NCBI GenBank assembly: GCA_036279015.1
Contig: DASUJY010000085.1
Span: 1 to 5,141 of the forward strand
Reading direction: 5' to 3'
DNA from: DATEOR01 sp036279015
GTDB taxonomy: Bacteria > Actinomycetota > Thermoleophilia > Gaiellales > Gaiellaceae
Length of the DNA stretch: 5,141 bases
Shown here: positions 1-4,540 of the stretch, piece by piece
How the letters are laid out: the number at the start of each line of letters is the position of its first letter
How positions within the stretch are numbered: the first letter of the stretch is position 1
Translations under genes and position numbers: made by a program
The notes under the pieces: generated by a model
Database searches by the model: none
What the model was told of the DNA's origin: nothing
Seen by the model: only the letters and a program-made list of their open reading frames with translations

Positions 1-900
1 GGGCTGGCAGACCTCTCGGCGCGCGACTACCTGGCGATCATCGCCCGAGCGGGCAAGAAGGCCCTGGCGAATGGCATCACCGACCGCGCGGCGGCGCTCG
101 CCTACTACTCCTTCCTTGCCATCCCTGCCGTGATCCTCCTCGCGATCGGCCTCTTCACGCTCTTTGCGAGCCCGGATGCGATCGGCACCTTGATCGAGAA
201 GCTCGGCACGATCGTGCCCTCGCAGACGACTGAGCTCCTCGACTCGAGCCTGCGGCGGATGAACGAGAACAAGAACGGCAGCCTGACGATGGCGATCGTC
301 GGCTTCGTACTCGCCCTCTGGACGACGACCGGCGCCATGACCGCGTTCATGCGTGCGATGAACGCCTCGTACGAGCGGGACGAGACGCGCGGCTTCGTCA
401 AGCAGCGGTTCGTCGCGGTGCAGATGGTCGCCGCGCTGGCCGCTGCATTCCTTCTCATCTTCGGGCTCCTCGTCCTCGGCCCGGTCATCTCCGACTGGCT
501 GGGGAGCGCGCTCGACATCGAGAGCGCCTTCGGCTGGATCTGGTGGATCGCTCAGTGGCCGATCCTCATCTTCGGCCTGCTCGCGGTCTTCGCGCTGGTG
601 CTCTACCTCGGCCCCAACGTCGACCACCCGCGCTGGAAGTTCGTCACGCCGGGCTCGGTCTTCGCGCTCGTCATCTGGCTGCTCGCCTCGGCCGGCTTCG
701 CCGTCTACACGTCGATGTTCTCCTCCTACAACAAGACATGGGGCTCGCTCGCCGCCGTGATCGTGATGCTGACGTGGCTCTGGCTGACGGGAATCGCGCT
801 CCTCTTCGGCGCCGAGATCAACGCCGAGGCCGAGCGCAGCCGGGAGCTCCGGCAGGGCAAGCCAGCCGAGTGGGAGATCCAGGCGCCGACCCGGGCCTAG
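1..900 (+). CDS. YihY/virulence factor BrkB family membrane protein (5' end outside window)
   Basis: The frame is open from base 1 to the TAG at 898-900, giving 299 visible residues; a GTG at 130 is internal, because family-typical sequence (DRAAALAYYSFLAIP, residues 28-42) lies before it. Hydrophobic segments, roughly at residues 34-56, 95-115, 140-163, 179-203, 216-237 and 247-270, give the six-helix plan of the YihY/BrkB family. The end of the family domain is also clear: Y-N-K-T-W-G-S at 243-249 and G-A-E-I-N-A-E near 270-276, followed by a short charged cytoplasmic tail. Family members usually have about 280-330 residues, so only a few N-terminal residues should be missing. The molecular role of the family is not settled; despite the BrkB name and an old RNase BN label, it is best called an integral inner-membrane protein of unknown function. 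Codon use is extreme: about 17 of 299 codons end in A or T. Confidence 0.93.
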   Translation, partial: GLADLSARDYLAIIARAGKKALANGITDRAAALAYYSFLAIPAVILLAIGLFTLFASPDAIGTLIEKLGTIVPSQTTELLDSSLRRMNENKNGSLTMAIVGFVLALWTTTGAMTAFMRAMNASYERDETRGFVKQRFVAVQMVAALAAAFLLIFGLLVLGPVISDWLGSALDIESAFGWIWWIAQWPILIFGLLAVFALVLYLGPNVDHPRWKFVTPGSVFALVIWLLASAGFAVYTSMFSSYNKTWGSLAAVIVMLTWLWLTGIALLFGAEINAEAERSRELRQGKPAEWEIQAPTRA

Positions 901-914
901 CGTCCCCAGCGGGC

Positions 915-920
915 TACACT
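915..920 (+). promoter_or_regulatory. -10 element of tRNA-Arg(TCG) promoter
   Basis: TACACT lies nine bases before the tRNA 5' end, in the context GGCTACACTG. The same ten bases occur on the minus strand before tRNA-His. It fits the TANNNT pattern of a housekeeping-sigma -10 box. No convincing -35 hexamer is visible 16-18 bp upstream, where the sequence is still the end of the YihY gene. Confidence 0.55.
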
Positions 921-929
921 GAGCGCTCG

Positions 930-1001
930 GGCCCCGTAGCTCAGCGGATAGAGCAGCGGACTTCGAATCCGCGTGCGGAGGTTCGACTCCTCCCGGGGCC
1001 A
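930..1001 (+). tRNA. tRNA-Arg, anticodon TCG
   Basis: A full cloverleaf can be drawn. The acceptor stem is 930-936 with 994-1000 (GGCCCCG/CGGGGCC, seven pairs), with T937-A938 as positions 8-9. The D stem is GCTC/GAGC around an eight-base loop. The anticodon stem GCGGA/TCCGC encloses loop CTTCGAA with TCG at 963-965. The variable loop has four bases, and the T stem GGAGG/CCTCC encloses TTCGACT. The discriminator is A1001, and the next bases are TCC, so CCA must be added after transcription. The anticodon UCG decodes CGA (and CGG by wobble), and A in the D loop suits arginyl-tRNA synthetase. No clear terminator hairpin follows. Confidence 0.96.
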
Positions 1002-1082
1002 TCCCCCATTCGAAGCTGGCCAAGTTGCCCGTGTTTCAATCCTCGCGGCGCCGGAAAGCCTTCTTTGCAGGGCATTCGGGAC

Positions 1083-1090
1083 GGAGGAGG
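1083..1090 (+). promoter_or_regulatory. ribosome binding site of the Arg-rich secreted protein
   Basis: GGAGGAGG contains a strong Shine-Dalgarno core (GGAGG at 1083-1087), seven bases before ATG 1095. It decides the start, because the same frame is open for more than 500 bases upstream, through the YihY gene and the tRNA. No clear promoter is visible in the 93 bases between the tRNA and this ATG, so read-through from the tRNA is possible. Confidence 0.7.
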
Positions 1091-1094
1091 CGAC

Positions 1095-2123
1095 ATGCGG
1101 CGCAGGGTGCTCGGAGTAGCTGTACTGGTGATGGCTGTTTTCGCGGCCCCAGGAGCCGCCCAGGGTCCCCTCGGGGGGCAGGATCTCACCGCCCAAGCGG
1201 TCGACACGGTCAACGCGACCGTGGACACGACAAACCAGACTGTCGGTCAAGCCGTCGACGTTGTCGATCAGACCGTGGAATCGGCGAACCAGGTCGTATC
1301 CGAACCGAGCAGCGCTGATGATGAAGCCTCCGTCGCCGTGAGCTCGATTGTCGATGCAACCGAAGACGCCGTCGGATCGGTCGCCGGGGCCGGCGGCGCA
1401 AACGTGAGCTCAGGTGACTCCGGGCCCACAACCGGCGGGGCAGGCTCGCAGGGGACGTCCGGCGGCGGAACCACGCAAGAGGCCTCCGGCAGCGGAAGCA
1501 CGCAAGAGAGCACGACGAGTGGAAACCGATCGGCGCACGCGTCGCGCGATGCTCGGCACGCCACACCGGGACGAACGTACAAGAGCCGCTTCGACAGGTT
1601 GCCCAGAAGGCTCGAGCTCATCCTGGAGCGGATCGAGCTCGGGCGGGATGTGAGGGCGAACCTTCGCCGCCTGAAAGCTGAGCTTCGCGACAGGCCGGTC
1701 GTTCGAGCTCGCGTGCTGCGTCTGGTGCGATCGGAGTTGCGGCGCTTGCGAGCGGACGGCCTTACCCAGCGCGAACGCGCACGAGTCAGGCGTCTGCGGA
1801 TCGTCGAGCGCAGTTTGATCCCAGCTCACCCGGGTCGCGTCGCCCCGGTCGCTGCGTCCGGAATCCCAGACGCTCGAGCTCCTGAGACCGCCAGCGAAGC
1901 GGCTGCGGGTGTCAAGGCGGCACGTGCCGTCATGACGCAGTCGAAAGAGGCGACCCAGCCGGCCGAAGGCGGGGGCATCTCGGTCCCCTCCCCGTCAGCC
2001 CCCCAGGACGTGACGTCTCTTTGGCTTCTCGCTCTCGGGCTGCTGGCGCTCGGGCTCGCCCTCCTGACGTACGTGGGCTTCGTGGTCAGGATCGCGATCC
2101 TGATTCGAAAGGGAACCGCTTAG
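1095..2123 (+). CDS. secreted, C-terminally anchored Arg-rich protein of unknown function
   Basis: I do not recognise this 342-residue protein. ATG 1095 is chosen because GGAGG at 1083-1087 sits seven bases before it and a signal peptide follows at once (MRRR, a hydrophobic core at 5-18, and a likely A-x-A cleavage near A21-A22). Residues 36-70 form five tandem heptads rich in V, D, N, Q and T. Residues 98-150 are a Gly/Ser/Thr linker. Residues 160-240 are a helical, very basic block with about 26 Arg in 81 residues against 11 acidic residues. Residues 244-306 form an Ala/Pro linker, 309-331 a transmembrane helix, and the short tail ends in R-K-G-T-A. There is no LPXTG motif. The layout predicts an envelope protein with its basic domain outside the membrane; binding to polyanions such as wall polymers is a guess. 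About 90 of 342 codons end in A or T, far more than in its neighbours. The open frame continues upstream through the tRNA, but that part is not coding. Confidence 0.85.
   Translation: MRRRVLGVAVLVMAVFAAPGAAQGPLGGQDLTAQAVDTVNATVDTTNQTVGQAVDVVDQTVESANQVVSEPSSADDEASVAVSSIVDATEDAVGSVAGAGGANVSSGDSGPTTGGAGSQGTSGGGTTQEASGSGSTQESTTSGNRSAHASRDARHATPGRTYKSRFDRLPRRLELILERIELGRDVRANLRRLKAELRDRPVVRARVLRLVRSELRRLRADGLTQRERARVRRLRIVERSLIPAHPGRVAPVAASGIPDARAPETASEAAAGVKAARAVMTQSKEATQPAEGGGISVPSPSAPQDVTSLWLLALGLLALGLALLTYVGFVVRIAILIRKGTA
1200..1304 (+). repeat. five tandem 21-bp units encoding V-x-x-x-x-x-x heptads
   Basis: Codons 36-70 of the secreted protein divide into five seven-residue units; the first four begin with Val and three of those with Val-Asp (for example VDTVNAT and VDTTNQT). 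Asn or Asp recurs at the fifth or sixth place of a unit. At DNA level the copies have diverged, so this is a protein-level repeat rather than a recent tandem duplication. It may form a polar coiled coil or stalk. Confidence 0.6.
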
Positions 2124-2163
2124 CGACGACCTCGGACGATTGGCCGTCTCGGCGAGGGTCGCT
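2122..2163. terminator. inverted repeat between convergent stop codons, probable bidirectional terminator
   Basis: Arms 2122-2127 (AGCGAC) and 2158-2163 (GTCGCT) pair perfectly. After a two-base bulge (2128-2129), CCTCG at 2130-2134 pairs with CGAGG at 2153-2157. A further four-pair hairpin is possible inside (2135-2138 with 2145-2148). The structure starts inside one stop codon and ends inside the opposing one, so it fills the gap between convergent genes. There is no T-run on either side, as is common for terminator-like hairpins in high-GC actinobacteria. Termination is inferred from structure and position. Confidence 0.5.
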
Positions 2164-2777
2164 CAGGGGCGAGTCGCGCTGACCGGGCCGACGTGCACGT
2201 TCTCGGGGTTGAGGCAGCCGGACGCGGCAAGACGGGCGGGCTGGAAGTTGTCCGGCAATGTGACCTTGACCCGGTCGAACTCCTTGCACGAGCCTGCTGC
2301 GGTGTCGACGTCGCTCCAGGAGCTCAGGAAGTAGAGCGACTCGCCCGGAGCGAGGTCGACGCTCGTGGGGGCTGCGTTCATCGCCTGCGCGCCACCGCGA
2401 TGTACCTGGACGTCGAGCCAGCCGGACGCGGTGTGGAAGTCCATCCCCGGATAGCCGAAGGACCGGCATGACGTCGCGCCCGTGTTGGTGACCCGCCAGA
2501 CGGTGAAGATCGTTCCCGCTGCGCCCTGCCGGGAGACGGTCTTGACGGTCGCGGTGCGGTCTCGGCAGAGAGCCGGCTCGGAGGCGCTCGTCGAGCCGGT
2601 CGAGCTCGATCCTGTGGTGGTCGGCTCGCTCTCCCGGGTGGACGTGGAGGAGGATTTCGTTCCCTGCCCGCCCGGAACCGGGCCGGCGTCCTGGGCGCCG
2701 CTGCCGTCGCAGCCGACGACGATGGAGGCGAGAAGGGCGACTGCAAGGAGCGCGAGTGCTCTGATCATGGGGCGCAT
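2163..2777 (-). CDS. DUF4232-type secreted lipoprotein
   Basis: From the ATG at 2775-2777 the protein has 204 residues. It has a lipoprotein signal peptide (hydrophobic stretch 7-21, lipobox V-V-G-C with Cys at 23), a Ser/Thr/Gly-rich spacer at about 24-66, and a globular domain from about 68 to the end. The domain has the pattern of DUF4232: a first Cys at 71, a beta strand leading to T-N-T-G (97-100), then Cys104, followed by G-Y-P-G (108-111), W120, A-P-G-E (143-146), and Cys at 164 and 188, suggesting two disulfides. DUF4232 proteins are common exported actinobacterial proteins of unknown function. The start is uncertain: a TTG at 2826-2828 would add 17 Arg-rich residues before the signal peptide, and ATG 2766-2768 would shorten the protein by three; none has a strong ribosome site. 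The gene converges with the Arg-rich protein gene. About 13% of codons end in A or T. Confidence 0.82.
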   Translation of the reverse strand: MRPMIRALALLAVALLASIVVGCDGSGAQDAGPVPGGQGTKSSSTSTRESEPTTTGSSSTGSTSASEPALCRDRTATVKTVSRQGAAGTIFTVWRVTNTGATSCRSFGYPGMDFHTASGWLDVQVHRGGAQAMNAAPTSVDLAPGESLYFLSSWSDVDTAAGSCKEFDRVKVTLPDNFQPARLAASGCLNPENVHVGPVSATRP

Positions 2778-2906
2778 TGTCGGAGCGAGACGTAACCTCG
2801 GAGGCCTGGCTCGGTAACGGATCCGCAACGCAACCCGATTCTTACGCGCTCACCGGCCGGCCGGGCGCAGACGGAACTCCCTCTCAGCCGCGTGCGTTGT
2901 GGAAAC

Positions 2907-3092
2907 ATGGGGCCGATGGCCACCTGGAAGCTCGTCACGCTCGCCTTCAAGCTCCAACGCGGCTGGAGCCGCATCCCCGCGGCGCAACGCCGCAGGATCC
3001 TCGAGCAGGCCGGCAGGGAGGCCCGCAAGCACGGGCCCGTGGTCGCGAAGCACGTCGGCGCGGCGATCCGCGAAGCACGCAAAGGGCGCTAG
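2907..3092 (+). CDS. 61-residue basic helical protein, unknown function, upstream of site-2 protease
   Basis: The protein is short, basic and probably all helix: an amphipathic stretch with W and L/F residues (about 6-19), then a block rich in Arg, Ala and Gln (about 21-40), then H-G-P-V-V-A-K-H and a basic C-terminus ending in K-G-R. It has no signal peptide or clear membrane segment. I do not recognise the family. The case that it is real rests on its position: its TAG ends three bases before the GTG of the protease gene, in the same direction, with the protease ribosome site inside its last codons. ATG 2907 is preceded by a weak GGAA; ATG 2916, preceded by GGGG, would give 58 residues, and GTG 2892 would give 66. 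It is probably translationally coupled to the protease and may act with it, but nothing in the sequence proves this. Confidence 0.68.
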   Translation: MGPMATWKLVTLAFKLQRGWSRIPAAQRRRILEQAGREARKHGPVVAKHVGAAIREARKGR

Positions 3093-3095
3093 GAC

Positions 3096-4217
3096 GTGCG
3101 CGACAGCCTGACCCTCGGCCGCATCGCCGGCATCCGCTTCGGCGTGAACTGGAGCTGGCTGATCGCGTTCGCGCTCATCGTCTGGACGCTCGCGACCGGC
3201 ATCTTCCCGCACGAGAACAGGGGCTACGGCCAGGGCGTGTACGTCGCGATGGCGTTCGTCGCGGCCCTTCTCTTCTTCACGTCGCTCCTCCTCCACGAGC
3301 TCGGCCATGCGCTCGAGGCGAAGCGCGAGGGGGTGGAGATCGAGGGCATCACGCTCTGGCTCTTCGGCGGGGTCGCCAAGTTCAAGGGGATGTTCGAAAG
3401 CGCCGGCTCGGAGTTTCGGATCGCGATCGCCGGGCCGCTCGTCTCGCTCGCCCTCGGCGCCGTCTTCGTCCTGCTCGCCTGGCTCGCCGGCCTACCGGAG
3501 GTCGCCGACGCCGTCGCGGCCTGGCTTGGCTATATCAACCTCGCCCTGCTCGTTTTCAACCTCCTGCCCGCGCTTCCGCTCGACGGCGGACGGGTTCTGC
3601 GCTCGGCGCTCTGGGCCGCGAAGGGCGAGCTCGTCTGGGCGACGCACGTGGCCGCGCTGATCGGGCGAGGCTTCGGGTACCTCTTCATCGTCGGCGGGCT
3701 CGGGCTCGTGATCTGGCAGAGCGCCTACAGCGGACTCTGGCTCGCGTTCATCGGCTGGTTCCTCCTCCAGGCGGCAGGGGCCGAGGATCGGGCGCTCCTC
3801 GCCCGTCAGGCGCTCCGCGGCCTGCGCGTCGGCGACGTCCTCGTGCGAAACCCGGTCACGACCCAGCCCGAGGTGACGATCGGCGAGTTCATCGACGACA
3901 TCGCCTGGAGCACCCGGCACGCGACCTATCCCGTCACGGAGGACGAGCGCGTCGTCGGACTACTGCCGCTGCGCTGCGTCACCGAGGTGCCGAGGCGCGA
4001 CTGGGAGACACGGACCGTGCGCGACTGCATGCTCCCGCGAGACGACGTTCCCGTTGTCCGGGAGGGCGACGACCTCTTCGACGCTGCCGCCGAGATCTCC
4101 GAGAGCGATCTCTCGCGCGCGCTCGTCCTCGACGGCGAGCGCCTCGTCGGCCTGCTCTCCTGGTCCGACGTCCGGCGAGTGCTCGAGCTGCGCCGCCCGC
4201 GCCCCCGGACGAGCTAG
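3096..4217 (+). CDS. site-2 protease family (M50) zinc metalloprotease with C-terminal CBS pair
   Basis: This 373-residue protein is a predicted intramembrane metalloprotease, which cuts substrate proteins within the membrane. Zinc ligands are visible: H-E-L-G-H at 67-71 (His67, His71, catalytic Glu68) inside a helix, and N-L-L-P-A-L-P-L-D-G-G at 155-165 supplying Asp163. Hydrophobic helices lie near 20-34, 48-73, 108-132, 145-160, 184-207 and 210-226. Two CBS modules follow, about 244-300 and 308-364, the second containing L-V-G-L-L-S-W-S-D-V; such pairs often bind adenine nucleotides. The GTG start at 3096 is supported by an AAAGGG nine bases upstream and by the family-typical opening L-G-R-I-A-G-I at 7-13. 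The length fits the CBS-containing subfamily. It is the second gene of an operon with the 61-residue protein. The substrate cannot be told from the sequence. About 27 of 373 codons end in A or T. Confidence 0.94.
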   Translation: MRDSLTLGRIAGIRFGVNWSWLIAFALIVWTLATGIFPHENRGYGQGVYVAMAFVAALLFFTSLLLHELGHALEAKREGVEIEGITLWLFGGVAKFKGMFESAGSEFRIAIAGPLVSLALGAVFVLLAWLAGLPEVADAVAAWLGYINLALLVFNLLPALPLDGGRVLRSALWAAKGELVWATHVAALIGRGFGYLFIVGGLGLVIWQSAYSGLWLAFIGWFLLQAAGAEDRALLARQALRGLRVGDVLVRNPVTTQPEVTIGEFIDDIAWSTRHATYPVTEDERVVGLLPLRCVTEVPRRDWETRTVRDCMLPRDDVPVVREGDDLFDAAAEISESDLSRALVLDGERLVGLLSWSDVRRVLELRRPRPRTS

Positions 4218-4255
4218 CGCCGACCCCGGGAGCACAGCGACTCGAGAGGACGAGG

Positions 4256-4329
4256 GGTGGCCGACGGGACTCGAACCCGCGACAGCCGGGACCACAACCC
4301 GGGGCTCTACCAGCTGAGCTACGGCCACC
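4256..4329 (-). tRNA. tRNA-His, anticodon GTG
   Basis: Read on the minus strand, the acceptor stem GTGGCCG/CGGCCAC uses 4322-4328 and 4257-4263. An encoded extra G (position -1, base 4329) faces discriminator C (base 4256), the identity mark of bacterial tRNA-His. The D stem is GCTC/GAGC, the anticodon stem CCGGG/CCCGG encloses TTGTGGT with anticodon GTG, and the T stem GCGGG/CCCGT (one G-T pair) encloses TTCGAGT. The bases after the discriminator are CCT, so CCA is not encoded. The gene converges on the site-2 protease gene, 38 bp away, where I see no clear terminator. Confidence 0.96.
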
Positions 4330-4340
4330 GTGCAAGAGGC

Positions 4341-4346
4341 AGTGTA
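4341..4346 (-). promoter_or_regulatory. -10 element of tRNA-His promoter
   Basis: On the minus strand TACACT lies 11 bases before G(-1) of tRNA-His, in the context GGCTACACTG, identical to that before tRNA-Arg(TCG). No recognisable -35 hexamer is found; the expected place overlaps the -10 region of the divergent tRNA-Arg(TCT) promoter. Confidence 0.55.
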
Positions 4347-4358
4347 GCCGGGCGATGC

Positions 4359-4364
4359 TACGTT
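4359..4364 (+). promoter_or_regulatory. -10 element of tRNA-Arg(TCT) promoter
   Basis: TACGTT lies ten bases before the tRNA 5' end and is preceded by TGC, giving the extended -10 pattern TGnTANNNT. This may make up for the lack of a visible -35 box. It is separated by only 12 bp from the -10 box of the divergent tRNA-His promoter. Confidence 0.5.
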
Positions 4365-4374
4365 CCTCCCCGAC

Positions 4375-4447
4375 GCGCCCGTAGCTCAGTGGACAGAGCG
4401 GCGGACTTCTAATCCGCGGGTCGCAGGTTCGAATCCTGCCGGGCGCA
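4375..4447 (+). tRNA. tRNA-Arg, anticodon TCT
   Basis: The acceptor stem GCGCCCG (4375-4381) pairs with CGGGCGC (4440-4446). The D stem is GCTC/GAGC. The anticodon stem GCGGA/TCCGC encloses CTTCTAA with TCT at 4408-4410. The variable loop has five bases, and the T stem GCAGG/CCTGC encloses TTCGAAT. The discriminator is A4447, followed by TGC, so CCA is not encoded. It reads AGA and possibly AGG codons, which are rare in the GC-rich genes here. The anticodon arm matches that of tRNA-Arg(TCG) apart from one anticodon base. A helicase gene of different codon use begins 93 bases downstream. Confidence 0.96.
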
Positions 4448-4467
4448 TGCCCGAAAACCCTCCAAAT

Positions 4468-4503
4468 AGCCGTCTATCGGAGAGAGGAGCGGACAGACGG
4501 GCT
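4468..4503 (+). terminator. possible hairpin 3' of tRNA-Arg(TCT)
   Basis: CCGTCT at 4470-4475 pairs with AGACGG at 4495-4500, and after one bulged G (4501) two further pairs form (A4468-G4469 with C4502-T4503). The loop is 19 bases and no T-run follows. It could end the tRNA transcript or lie in the helicase leader; the long loop makes it a weak candidate. Confidence 0.3.
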
Positions 4504-4527
4504 CGATGTGTGACCCGAATGTGACCA

Positions 4528-4534
4528 GGGGAGG
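4528..4534 (+). promoter_or_regulatory. ribosome binding site of the UvrD-like helicase
   Basis: GGGGAGG lies six bases before ATG 4541. An in-frame TGA at 4511-4513 and the absence of any other start codon between it and 4541 make this ATG the only reasonable start. Confidence 0.75.
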
Positions 4535-4540
4535 CAAACG

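Noticed and set aside
1041..1054. GTTTCAATCCTC, resembling the end of some CRISPR repeats
   Set aside because: It occurs once; there is no second copy or regular spacing anywhere in the window.
543..1094. Long upstream extension of the Arg-rich protein frame, running through the YihY gene and tRNA-Arg
   Set aside because: The extension is an Arg-rich shadow of the YihY gene and then reads the tRNA itself as the stretch P-V-A-Q-R-I-E-Q-R-T, a well-known false peptide from tRNA genes. The ribosome site and signal peptide place the start at 1095.
897..1250. Minus-strand frame across tRNA-Arg(TCG), containing P-R-E-E-S-N-L-R-T-R
   Set aside because: That peptide is the antisense translation of the tRNA; the rest is opposite the signal peptide region of the secreted protein.
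1002..2123. Integrated element at tRNA-Arg(TCG) carrying the Arg-rich gene
   Set aside because: I looked for a second copy of the tRNA 3' end downstream and for an integrase and found neither, so only codon use supports the idea; it is kept as a finding about composition, not called as an element.
2829..2906. Divergent promoters between the lipoprotein and the small protein/protease operon
   Set aside because: They must exist nearby, but no pair of -35 and -10 boxes with proper spacing could be picked on either strand, and the GC-rich run ACCGGCCGGCCGGG is likely only compositional.
4218..4255. Terminator between the protease gene and tRNA-His
   Set aside because: The 38-base gap contains only short self-complementary bits (CCCCGGG) and no stem longer than a few pairs or any T-run.
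2777..4384. 535-residue plus-strand frame overlapping the small protein, the protease and the tRNA-His locus
   Set aside because: It overlaps two well-supported genes in another frame, is extremely Arg/Pro-rich as expected for a GC-rich shadow, and ends in G-R-R-D-S-N-P-R-Q-P-G, which is tRNA-His read backwards.
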